Source of the DNA: WTGU01 sp965242855
GTDB taxonomy: Bacteria > Pseudomonadota > Alphaproteobacteria > UBA828
Reading direction: 5' to 3'
Assembly: GCA_965242855.1 (NCBI GenBank)
Contig: OZ251509.1
Location: 1,798,001 to 1,862,000 of the forward strand
DNA: 64,000 nt
Shown: piece after piece, positions 17,641-26,687 of the stretch
Layout of the letters: every line of letters begins with the position of its first letter
How positions within the stretch are numbered: the first letter of the stretch is position 1
The notes under the pieces: generated by a model
What the model was told of the DNA's origin: nothing
What the model saw: only the letters and a program-made list of their open reading frames with translations
Databases searched by the model: none
Made by a program: the position numbers and the translations under genes

Positions 17641-17688
17641 TTCAATCGCCGGCGCGCCGGCCCCGCCATCGTATTCGGAGTCCTCGCG

Positions 17689-17755
17689 CCACGGGAAGCA
17701 GTCCTTGACCGGCTCTTGCAGCTTCGGGGCGCCTGCGCAACCGGTCACGACGTAG
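17689..17755 (-). pseudogene. Fragment of the Snf2 helicase 3' end (DUF3883 part)
   Basis: Minus-strand reading gives WLYVVTGCAGAPKLQEPVKD then FPWRE, near-identical to WLYVVTDCAGDPKLQEPVRD...FPWRE in the DUF3883 domain of the helicase at 20427. The DNA match with about 20540-20630 is also strong. The fragment is joined at its upstream side to the 3' end of the truncated ATP-binding gene, which reads out of frame through its first bases. Confidence 0.75.
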
Positions 17756-18659
17756 AGCCAGCGGCCTTCGGCGCCTTCCACAGGCGGACGGTGAAGCGGT
17801 GCTCCTCTTCGATCAGGTCGGGTTCGGTGCCGTTGTGCGCGCGCATCCCCGGAACGATCCTGTTCCGCACCCCCATGCCGCGGGCCTCGACGTAACCGTA
17901 GTCGCGCATGACGTTGACCAGCGTCTGGTTGCGCGCGTAGCGCACGCCGGCCTTCATCCCCTCGACCGTCACCGTATTGGGCAACCGGCCGGGACTCTGG
18001 ATTTCGAGGCGGTCGGCGTAGATGGCCAGCATGACGTCGGCCCCCGCGATGCCGTAATTGCGGTGGACGAGTGCGTTCACCAGCGCTTCCCGGATCACGC
18101 TTTCCGGATACTCCCAACCGTCGATCCGGCGTGCGCCTTCCAGGCGGGCCGTCGGCGCGGTGTTGCGGCGCACGAAATCCCACGCCTGATCGACGAGACC
18201 GCGATCAAGGACGGAGCCGTCCGTGAATTTCAACGGAACCAGGGGGCCGCGCAGATCTTCGTCGGCGCGGGTCGCATAGGCGGGTTCGGCGCCCGGATAG
18301 CAGATCGCGCGGATACCCGATTGCGGCAAGTGTCTCTCGGGCGCCTTTCCGAAGAGGAGCAACCCGTCGACGGTCGCGACGCGCGCTCCGGCGGATTCCG
18401 TCATCAGTTCCAGATTGCGGAGCAACGTTTCCCAACCGGACGGGTCGTCTTCCGCCGGCGCGTCGCCGCCGAGGACGCGGGTCAAGTAATCGCGGAGGCG
18501 GCGGCGATCGAGCGCATCGAGGCCGGCGCCGGGCGCGGGCTTGAGTCCGTAACGCAGGCGGCCCGACGCCTGGTACATCCGTTCGCGCTCCTCGCGGCTC
18601 GCCTCCCGCGACGCGCTGCCCACCTGGATATGCCGGCCGCCGGATTTCCGACTCGTCAC
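17745..18659 (-). CDS. Truncated AlbA_2/HATPase_c_4-type ATP-binding protein
   Basis: About 304 residues if begun at GTG 18659. The start HIQVGSASREASREE matches the region just after the AlbA_2 (Schlafen-type) domain, and the middle WEYPESVIREALVNALVHRNY with LEIQSPGRLPNTVTVEGM is the GHKL-type ATP-binding part of this family. The N-terminal AlbA_2 domain, normally about 130 residues, is absent and the upstream bases belong to the next gene. The 3' end (KAPKAAGSTS) reads into the helicase fragment. Family members are annotated as RNA- or DNA-binding regulators; some belong to defence loci. Probably a pseudogene with both ends replaced. Confidence 0.65.
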   Translation of the reverse strand: MTSRKSGGRHIQVGSASREASREERERMYQASGRLRYGLKPAPGAGLDALDRRRLRDYLTRVLGGDAPAEDDPSGWETLLRNLELMTESAGARVATVDGLLLFGKAPERHLPQSGIRAICYPGAEPAYATRADEDLRGPLVPLKFTDGSVLDRGLVDQAWDFVRRNTAPTARLEGARRIDGWEYPESVIREALVNALVHRNYGIAGADVMLAIYADRLEIQSPGRLPNTVTVEGMKAGVRYARNQTLVNVMRDYGYVEARGMGVRNRIVPGMRAHNGTEPDLIEEEHRFTVRLWKAPKAAGSTS

Positions 18660-18663
18660 GGAA

Positions 18664-19281
18664 TCATGCCTCCCTCTGCTCCCGAAGGTTGGCAACCAGC
18701 CGGCGCAGGCAGTCGATCGCGCGCCGCAGGCTCTCCGCGTTCCGCGCGGCGACTTCGGGGCGCCATGCGGTCGCGGCATACTCGATGAGCCGCGCCGGAT
18801 AGGCCGGTCCTACGCGGCGACCGCTTCCTTCTCGGGACGCCATATCCTCGCGGATGTCCCTGCGGCGCGACCGGCGCGCCAAGGCGGCCATGACGTCCTT
18901 CGGATGTTCCAGGTCTTCGGGGACGTTGCATATCCGATTGCGCGATACGCCCAGATAATCGGCAAGCGTTTCGGCATCCGCCATCAACCAGGCCTCGACC
19001 GCGCGCACGGCGGTTCGAAAGCACAAGAGCGGCGCGGGTTCGGGAAGCCACGCCTCGCGCAGTCGCACGGCGCAATCCTTCTCGTGGTCGAGATCGACCA
19101 GCACGATCCACGGCGCATGACGCGCCGCGTTGTTGTAGCCCGATATTTTCTTCCGTAGACGATCCTTGCCGTTCTTTCCGTAAACGGTCCCGACCTAGCC
19201 GCCGACATGATCGATGAGCCGTTCGACAACCGCTTCGTCGGTCACGCCTTCGACGGCGGCGGCGATGAGCGGGCGCGGCAT
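18664..19281 (-). pseudogene. TOPRIM-like protein with in-frame amber codon
   Basis: The full frame from ATG 19281 encodes a roughly 205-residue TOPRIM-type partner protein: VEGVTDEAVVERL gives the conserved glutamate, LVDLDHEKD the DxD, and AVRAVEAWLMADAETLADYL the motif shared with DUF4276 proteins. Codon 29 is TAG (19195-19197), just after HVGG. The reading frame is otherwise clean to the stop at 18664, so this is a single nonsense change or a metagenome assembly error. A downstream GTG at 19104 could only restart a protein lacking the first acidic residue. The ATPase gene ends 4 bases upstream, forming an ATPase-TOPRIM pair like the one at 10966-12905. Confidence 0.75.
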
Positions 19282-19285
19282 GTTC

Positions 19286-20437
19286 TCAGCCGCCCGAGAA
19301 CAGCGACAGCTCCTGGACTTTCGGAGGCTGCGTCTTGGGAATCACTGCGTCGCCGAGATTGAGGCCGCCTTCCAGAAGCGCGCGAACGTCGTCGAACGAG
19401 GCTGCCGGCATGATCTTGGTGCCTTCGGTATCCGGGGAGAAAAGAAACGTCTCGTCGAGACCGATGCCCTCGTCGGCCAGCAACTCCGGCGAATGCGTAC
19501 TCAGGAAGAGCTGCTTCGCGGTCCGGCGTTGCACCCGCGTCAGCATTTGCGGGAGTACGCGCACGATCTCCGGGTGGAGTGAAAGCTCCGGTTCTTCGAG
19601 CAGCAAGGGACCTCCCTTCTCCATGATCGCCCAGAGAAGCCCCATCAGGCGCAACGTGCCGTCGGAGAACTGCTCTTCGGTCTGCCAGGCACCGTGCGGG
19701 CGCCAGTGTCGATACCGGCCGCGCAGGTGTGGAACCCCGCGGTCGTCGCGCTTGAGCGCGATCTCCTCGAGTTGTGGAACCGCGACGCGCAGCGCCCTTT
19801 CGACCCTCTTCAGGCGGGCGTTGCGCGTGCGCTCCGGCGTCTTGGCGACCTGTTCCAGGAAATCGCCGCCATAGGGATCGTTGGCGCGGCCGACCGACCG
19901 GTCGGGTTCGCGCACGAGCTGCGGCACGACGTGCAGATAGCGAACCGAGGCGAAGAACGCCGCCAGGTCGCGAAACCGGCGGTTCATGTTGACCTGTTCG
20001 ATATGGGTCTGGGTCAGGCGCGCCGGATCCCTGTCATCTTTCTTGTCGGGCCGGGCGACGATTACCTTGCCGTTTCGCGACACGCGCTCCCGGCGCAGCA
20101 GCGGCCGCCGCCGGTTGTCCTGGCGGAGGGCGATTTCGTAACGCCAGCGGCGGTCGGCGCCGCTTTCGTGCAACTCCACGTCAATCCCTATATCTGGATA
20201 TTGCCGCGCCGCCAGACAACGGACGGCGCTGACTCCGCCGCGCCGGGCGACGGCTTCCTCGAAACCGCCGCCGGGGGACACCAGATCCCTCAAGAATCGG
20301 AAGGCATCAAGCAGGTTGGATTTGCCGGCGGCGTTGGCGCCGACCAGGAACATGCGATCCTGAACCTCGATGTCCACGTCCCGGAAGTTCTTCCAGTTCC
20401 TGAGACGCAAACGCCGGAACCGTAGTTCATTCGCCAT
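19286..20437 (-). CDS. SMC-like AAA ATPase (partner of the TOPRIM-like gene)
   Basis: 383 residues from ATG 20437 (GGAGAAAC upstream; an in-frame start 7 codons earlier is less likely). Walker A VGANAAGKSN (32-41), a middle helical region, the signature FSDGTLRLMGLLWAI, Walker B LLLEEPELSLHPE, and LFLSTHSPELL with the switch histidine. It overlaps the helicase stop by 11 bases, so translation is probably coupled to the helicase. Its natural nuclease partner directly downstream is interrupted by an amber codon, which may leave the ATPase without an effector. Confidence 0.82.
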   Translation of the reverse strand: MANELRFRRLRLRNWKNFRDVDIEVQDRMFLVGANAAGKSNLLDAFRFLRDLVSPGGGFEEAVARRGGVSAVRCLAARQYPDIGIDVELHESGADRRWRYEIALRQDNRRRPLLRRERVSRNGKVIVARPDKKDDRDPARLTQTHIEQVNMNRRFRDLAAFFASVRYLHVVPQLVREPDRSVGRANDPYGGDFLEQVAKTPERTRNARLKRVERALRVAVPQLEEIALKRDDRGVPHLRGRYRHWRPHGAWQTEEQFSDGTLRLMGLLWAIMEKGGPLLLEEPELSLHPEIVRVLPQMLTRVQRRTAKQLFLSTHSPELLADEGIGLDETFLFSPDTEGTKIMPAASFDDVRALLEGGLNLGDAVIPKTQPPKVQELSLFSGG

Positions 20438-23400
20438 CGCGTTTCTCCGGGCCGCCACCGCCGTCGTATGCGGGGTCGTTTTCGCGCAGCGTCATGGGCT
20501 GCGTCATCGCGTTCACTTCGAGCCAGTAGTGCTGCACCTTGCGCACCTCGCGCCACGGGAAGCGGGCCGGGTCCCTGACCGGCTCTTGCAGCTTCGGATC
20601 GCCCGCGCAATCGGTCACGACGTAGAGCCAGTAGCAATCGCGGCGATCCTCGGCGACGCGGCGCTCGTTCGGCGTGAGCAGGATGCTGCCGGTCGCGGCG
20701 GCGAGCCCCTTGACCTCGATCAGGCGCAACGCACCCGAGTCCAGGTCCAGGCTGGTCAGGTCGTAGCCGAGATTCTTCTCGTGGACGTCATAGACTTGGC
20801 GGCCCTGCGCCGCCTCGTGCTCCATGGCGACGCGCATGGCGGTCGCCTCGCTATCGGGGTTCGGGCGCAGCCGCCGGACCTCCGGGGAGGCGCGCTCCGG
20901 ATGGGGCAGAATCAGGGCGCTGGCGAGACGCTCGACCCCTTGCAGCGTGACCGCCCGCTGTTGCGCGATCTCCTCGCGGCGGCGGGCGCGCCGCGCCGAC
21001 ACCTCGTCATGGCGGGCCTCCGCCTGGGCCAGGCGACCCTCCGCCCCGGCGACGCCGTTCTCCCTCTCCTCGTGCGCCCGGCCGATCTCCACGTCGATGC
21101 GTTGCAGCACCTCCGTCAGGGAAAGCTCGACATGTTCGGCGATGCGGTCGATCTCCGCCACGCGCTCCGCCCGGGCCGCCTCCAGGAACGGGCCCAGGGC
21201 GTGTTCGTTAAGCCAGGGGGACGCCTCCGGCAGGGAGGCCGCGGCGGGCAGGCGTTCCGGCGGCGCGGCGGGGGCGAGATTGCCGAGAACGTCCGGCGTG
21301 CGCAGGCGCGGCGGGCCGTGCTCGCTCAACTCCACCGTGAACAGCCGCTCGCGAAGGGTGCGCCCGAGCCCGTCCACGATCCGCGCCCGGTAGACGTCGA
21401 GCCGCGCCGGCGCCTCGTGCTCCAGCGAGTGGAAACAGGCGCCCCTGGCGAACGCCTCCCGCCCGCGTTCGAGGCCGTGCCGGCGCAGCGCCTCGAACAA
21501 CGGGTGGCCGGGCGTGATCCATTCGAGGCCGTGCTCCTCCGCCGTGTCGCGGTCCGTCGACAGGCGGGGGTAGCGGGCCGCGAGTTCGGGGAGTTTCCAA
21601 TCCGGCGCGTGCGCGCGCCGGCGCAAGGAGGCGGGCGTCCGCCCCGGCTCGAAGGCGTGGGGCAGCGCGCCCAGCGGTTTCAGCGCGAGGCCCGCGTCGC
21701 GCGCGCATGCGCCGATGAAGCGGGCGATGGTCTCGGGCACGAGGCGCCGCTCCTGCGCCAGCGCCCGGCGCTCGACGAGCATCTCCAGGTTCAGCTTGCG
21801 GGAGGCGAGGCCCTCCAGGGCCGTCCGGCAGATGGCGCGGAAGCGGCCCTCGTCCACGTCCTTCAGGAGGCGCTCCTCGAGATCGGCGTCCCCCAGCCTG
21901 CCGGCGTAGTAATCCCGCAACACGCGCTCCACCTGGGCGGCCGGCAGGACCTCGCCGACGACGTTGAACACCGCGTCGTCGTCGAGCGCGTCGCGGATTT
22001 CCTGGAGCTTCTCCAGCAGGCGCCGGAGCACGCGGCCCTCGATGGTGTTGGTCGCCACGAAGTTGAAGATCAGGCAGTCGCGGCGCTGGCCGTAGCGGTG
22101 GATGCGGCCCATGCGCTGTTCGAGCCGGTTGGGGTTCCAGGGGATGTCGTAGTTGAACAGGATGTGGCAGCACTGGAGGTTGATGCCCTCGCCGGCGGCC
22201 TCGGTGGCGACCAGCACCTGGATCGCGCCTTCGCGGAACTGCTGCTCGGCGTGGAGCCGGGTGCCCGGCTCGTCGCGCCCGCCCGGCCTCATGCCGCCGT
22301 GGATGCAGCCCGTGCGGAAGCCCCAGGCCGTCAGCCGCTCCATCAGGTAGTCGAGCGTGTCCTTGAACTCGGTGAAGAGCAGCAGCCGCTGATCGGGGCG
22401 GTCGAAGAATCCCTCCTCGCGCATGATGGCCTCGAGCCGGGCGAGCTTGGCCTCGCCGCCCGACTCCTCGACCGCCTTCGCCTCCCCGGCGAGTCGCCGG
22501 AGATCGTCGATCTCCGCGCGCACCTGCTCGGCGTCGCCGGCCAGGGTGATCGCTTCCAGGATCTTCTCCAGGCGTTCGCGCTCGGCCTCCTCGAACTCGT
22601 CGAGTTCCTCCGGGTCGGGGAGGTCGGGCGGCGCCTTCCGCGCCAGCTCCCGGGCGCGTCCGAGGCCGTCCTCCAGCCGCTTCGCGCGGTTCTCGAGCGA
22701 GCGGCGCATGGCGCGGGTGCTGGAGGCGAGGCGGCGCTGGTAGAGCGACATCAGGAAGCCGACCGCCCGCGCCCTGGGATCGTCCCCTTGCGCTTCGGCG
22801 CGGGCGCTCTGGCGTTTCACGAAGCGCGTGACCTCGTCGTAGAGATCGAACTCCGGGCCGTCGATGGCGAAGCCGGCGGTGCGCGGGATGCGCCTGGTGA
22901 AGACCGGCTTCGCGGCCCAGCTTCCGTCCGCCCGGCGCTCCGGGAAACAGACCATCGCCTCCTTGGTGCGGCGCAGATAGAAGGGCGCCCGGCCGCGGTC
23001 CATGGCCTCGCGGATGGACGTCACGTCGGCATAGGCGTCGCGGTCGAGGAGTTGCAGAAACAGCGTGAAGTTGGCCGGGTCGCCCTTGTGCGGCGTGGCG
23101 GTCAACAGGAGGATGTGGTCGGCGCCGTCGCGCAGGATCTCGCCGAGCCGGTAGCGCTGGCTCTTGTGGGTTTCGTCGCGCGCCGACATGCGGTGCGCCT
23201 CGTCGACGATCACCAGGTCCCAACGCGCCTGCCGCAGCCCGGGCAGGACGTCGCTGCGCTTGGCGAGGTCGAGCGAGGCGATGACCTGCCGCTGCTCCAG
23301 CCACCGGTTGACGCCGAACTGCTCGCGGAGGTCGCCGCCCTTGAGAACGAGGAACGCCTCGTCGAACTTCTCCTTGAGCTCGCGTTGCCACTAGAAGGCC

Positions 23401-23885
23401 AGATTCGCCGGGCAGACGACGAGCACGCGCTCGATCAGGCCGCGCAGCTTGAGCTCCCGGATCAGGAGCCCGGCCATGATCGTCTTGCCCGCGCCCGCGT
23501 CGTCGGCGAGCAGGAAGCGCACGCTGGGCAGCTTGAGGAGGTGTTCGTAGACCGCTTCGAGCTGGTGCGGCAGCGGGTCCACGCGCGAGATCGAAAGCCC
23601 GAAACAGGGGTCGAACTCCCAGGCGATCCCGAGCGTCCAGGCCTGGAGGCCGAGACGCAGAAGCCGCCCGTCGCCGTCGTAGGAGGGGGTGGGCGCCGCG
23701 ACCGCCAGCCCCGCCAGATCGTCCGACGTCAGCGTGACGCGGCGGAACCCCTCGGAGCGCGTCCCGACCAGGCCCGCGACCCAGGTGTCCGGCCCGTCCG
23801 CGCGCACCGTCTCCACCCGCATCGGCTCGCTGAACAGCGGGCCCGTCAGGACCTGCCCTTCGGCCAGGGGCGCTTCGACGCTCAA
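20427..23885 (-). pseudogene. Snf2-type helicase with DUF3883 domain, interrupted by amber codon
   Basis: 1152 codons. Motif I is LLADDAGAGKTIMAGLL, motif II VDEAH, motif III LTATPHKGD, and motif VI EQRMGRIHRYGQ; a long helical region follows, and the C-terminal DUF3883 domain spans roughly NLGYDLTSLDLDSGALRLIEVKG. Relatives accompany DUF1156 methylases and DUF499 ATPases in defence loci and may translocate on incoming DNA. Codon 165 is TAG (23391-23393) where relatives read VCPANL(T/A)FQWQREL, so a CAG-to-TAG change fits. The frame is otherwise open on both sides. Start TTG 23885 has AGGAG upstream. A restart at about 23213 would lack the P-loop. Confidence 0.85.
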
Positions 23886-23941
23886 CGACGGGCTCCTTCG
23901 ACGGGTTTCGACACGGCGGCGGGCGGGCGGCGGGCGGCGCA

Positions 23942-24750
23942 ATCATACACGACGGCCCGGCTCCCGGTGCGCAGCGCGCGGGCGCTGGCGGCGCGTCGAC
24001 AGGAAGGAGGGGGAATGAGCGGCGCCGGGCGGGTCGCAACCCCCGCGCTCGCCCGCCCCGCAACTCAAGCTCCTCCCCCCTGGCAGGGGGGAGGCCGGGA
24101 GGGGGGGGCCGCATGAGCGCACCGTCCCCCGCCTGGAGCCTCGCCGGCGGTGGGCGGGCTTGTATTCGCCATGTATGCATCATGCAGGGGCGCTTCGCGG
24201 CGCGGCGATCCTCGAAAACGTCAAACCGAGGCGCTCTCGATGGGGTTGGATGGATTCCCGCTTTCGCGGGAATGACGGGGAAGGAGGCGGAGGTGGCGGG
24301 TCTCGTGGGAATGGCGGGCCTTCGGCGCGGCGCCTTGCCTTCTCGCGCCAATGGCCTTCTCCGGGCCGTCACTCCCTCGCTCTCGCGGGGGCAGGCTCCG
24401 CCCTCCAACGTCCGTCATTCCCGCGAAAGCGGGAATCCAGGAACGCGATGTCTCGGTTCGAAACATGGCGCGGCGAACCTCGAAAACATCAAATCGGGGC
24501 GCTCTCGATGGGGTTGATCGGGATGGATTCCCGCTTTCGCGGGAATGACGGGGAAGGAGGCGGGGGTGACGGGGAAGGAGGCGGGGGTGACGGGGGAGGA
24601 GGAGGGAATGACGGGGAAGGAGGAGGGAATGACGGGGTATGGTGCGGGAATGACGGGGAGGGAGGCGGGGGTGACGGGGAACGGCGGGTTGGAGTGTTCG
24701 GCGCCGGGCGAAGCTTGCGGACAAGCGGGGGAACCGGCGGGCGGTACGAA
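23942..24750. repeat. Repeat field between helicase and transporter genes
   Basis: No gene seen. Contents in order: a GC palindrome (about 24071-24104); a composite repeat with GTATTCGCCATGTATGCATC (from about 24165) ending in the TTCCCGCTTTCGCGGGAA palindrome (24251-24275); an inverted palindrome (24415-24440); a second composite copy with palindrome (about 24455-24550); and a short tandem array of about 20-bp units based on GGTGACGGGGAAGGAGGCGG (24545-24690). The composite repeat recurs at 32.4-33.4 and 42.3-42.4 kb. Confidence 0.8.
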
Positions 24751-25653
24751 TCAGTAGTCGCGGAGCTCGGAGGCTTCGGTGGCGGCCTTGGGGCCGCCAC
24801 GCATCCGGCCGCTGATCCAGACGCCGAGGATCGTCGCGAGATACGGGAGGGAGAGCAGCACGTCGTGGGGAACGCTTGCGCCGAAGAGCAGTTGCAGGCG
24901 AATCCCCGCGACCCCCACCAGGCTGAAGAACAGCGCGGCGAAGGCGGCGCCGATCGGATGGGCCGCCCCGAAAATGACGGCGGCGAAGCTCATGAAGCCG
25001 CGCCCGGCGGTCATGTTCTGCGCGAAGATGTGCAGGCCGCCGGCCGCCAGCTCGGCGCCGCCGACGGCGCAGAGGACGCCGCCCAGCGCCAGCGCGACGA
25101 GCCGCGCCCGCGCCGGGCTGGCGCCCACGCTTCGCGCCGCCAGGGGATGTTCCCCGGCGGCGGCCAGGCGCAGGCCGAAGCGGCTGCGGCGCAGCAGCAC
25201 CCACATGCCGAAAACCACGCAGGGCATGGCCAGAACGAAGACGGAGAGCGTCCCGTAGGGGCCGAAGGCGCCGCCGATGCGCGGCACGCCGAACGGCGCG
25301 CTGACCGCGGCCAAGCTTCCGAACAGCGCCTGCACGGCCAGCGCCGTGCCGCCGATGCCCAGCCCCGTCAGGCCGAGCCCCGCGATGATCGGGTTGGCGC
25401 CGAGCTTCTCGATGACGAACCAGAGCAGGACGGAGGCGACGACGCACAGCCCGATCGCGAGCGCGAGCGCCGCGAGGAACGAGCCCGTGAGCACGATCCC
25501 GAGGATCGTCGCGCAGGCGCCGATGATCATGACGCCCTCGAGGCCGAGATGCCAGACGCCCGCGCGCTGCGCGATGACGCCCGCCATCGTGACGTAGATC
25601 AGCGGCGCGCCGGAGCGCAGGATCGCGACCATGAGCTCGTGGAACTCGCTCAC
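24751..25653 (-). CDS. BMP-type (nucleoside-like) ABC transporter permease
   Basis: 300-residue integral membrane protein with about eight hydrophobic helices and family-typical MVAILRSGAPLIYVTMAGVIAQRAGVWHLGLEG. The pattern is of the second permease of BmpA/PnrA-type importers (YufQ-like). It begins at GTG 25653, overlapping the stop of the other permease by 4 bases. The last gene of the operon; repeat DNA follows. Confidence 0.85.
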   Translation of the reverse strand: MSEFHELMVAILRSGAPLIYVTMAGVIAQRAGVWHLGLEGVMIIGACATILGIVLTGSFLAALALAIGLCVVASVLLWFVIEKLGANPIIAGLGLTGLGIGGTALAVQALFGSLAAVSAPFGVPRIGGAFGPYGTLSVFVLAMPCVVFGMWVLLRRSRFGLRLAAAGEHPLAARSVGASPARARLVALALGGVLCAVGGAELAAGGLHIFAQNMTAGRGFMSFAAVIFGAAHPIGAAFAALFFSLVGVAGIRLQLLFGASVPHDVLLSLPYLATILGVWISGRMRGGPKAATEASELRDY

Positions 25654-26687
25654 GTCGGCAGCTTCCCGAGGCGCAGGAGGCGATTCAGCAACCCCGACTT
25701 CGCGGTGATGAAGAGCGCGATGGAGGCGTTGAAGATGTCGATGGCGGCGGCGGGAAGGCCCGCCATGATGGGCAGGTAAAGCGCCGCGGACGCGAGCCCG
25801 CCGAAGAACAGGCTCACGACCGCCGTCCCCAGGACCGACAGGTTCGCGACCAGCGCGATCAGCACCGCGGTGAAGCCGTGGGTCGGCAGAAACCCGCTCG
25901 CGATGCGCCCCGTCGGGCCGAACAGCTCGACCGCGCCCGCGAGCCCGGCGAGGGCGCCGCCGATCAGGAAACTCGACAGGCCGAGGCTCCAGAGCCGCGC
26001 GCCCTGAAACCGCACCATGACCGGGTTGCGCCCGGCGAGGCTCGCCAGCAGGCCGAACGGCGTGCGGTTGACCAGCACCCACATGGCGACGGCGACGAGC
26101 ACGGCGATGGCGACGATGGCGGGCGAGACGCCTTGGGAATCGCTGATCCGATAAGCCGCCGGCAGCATCGGGCTGGCCGCCTGCTGGCCGCTTCCGGACG
26201 GATCCTTGAGCGGCCCCGAGGTGACGTAGACCAGCATCAGGGAGGCGATGAAGTTGCCCATGAGGGTGGTGATGACCTCATCGGTGCCGGAGCGCAGCCG
26301 GAGCCAGCCGGGCCAGAGCGCCCACAGGGCGCCGCCCGCCATGCCGGCCGGAAAGGCGGTCGCGAGAACCAGCGCCGCCGGCGCGCCGTCCAGCGCCTGG
26401 GCCACGAAGGCGGCGCAGATGGAGCCGACGTAGAACTGGCCCTGGGCGCCGATGTTGAAGAAGCCGCAGCGGAAGGAAATCGCGACGCCCGTGGCGGTGA
26501 TGAACAGCGGCAGGGCCCAGCGCAGGCTTTGCGCCAGCCCGCCCGCGCGCAGGAAGGCGCCTTCGACGAAACCCTCGAACATCAGCAGGGCCGAGTAGCC
26601 GGCCAGCTCGAAGACGATCCCGCACAGCGCGAGGGCGAGGGCGATGAAGGCGAGCGCGCGCGCCGCCGCGCCGAGCCCCCGGCTCAT
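25650..26687 (-). CDS. BMP-type ABC transporter permease (first)
   Basis: 345 residues with about nine membrane helices; FRCGFFNIGAQGQFYVGSICAA and LRSGTDEVITTLMGNFIA are typical of the YufP-like permease of BMP-family importers. It works as heterodimer with the neighbouring permease. The start overlaps the ATPase stop (ATGA), indicating tight co-translation. The likely cargo, judged from the family, is nucleosides or related bases; RutR-type regulation nearby is compatible with this. Confidence 0.85.
   Translation of the reverse strand: MSRGLGAAARALAFIALALALCGIVFELAGYSALLMFEGFVEGAFLRAGGLAQSLRWALPLFITATGVAISFRCGFFNIGAQGQFYVGSICAAFVAQALDGAPAALVLATAFPAGMAGGALWALWPGWLRLRSGTDEVITTLMGNFIASLMLVYVTSGPLKDPSGSGQQAASPMLPAAYRISDSQGVSPAIVAIAVLVAVAMWVLVNRTPFGLLASLAGRNPVMVRFQGARLWSLGLSSFLIGGALAGLAGAVELFGPTGRIASGFLPTHGFTAVLIALVANLSVLGTAVVSLFFGGLASAALYLPIMAGLPAAAIDIFNASIALFITAKSGLLNRLLRLGKLPT

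Noticed and set aside
19195..23393. Reassignment of TAG to glutamine in this organism
   Set aside because: Several intact genes in the window end in TAG, including DUF499, DUF5615, UDG and the restriction enzyme, so TAG works as a stop.
24545..24690. CRISPR-like array
   Set aside because: Units of about 20 bases are adjacent with no unique spacers; this is a simple tandem repeat. The 32-33 kb repeats also lack spacer structure and no cas genes are present.
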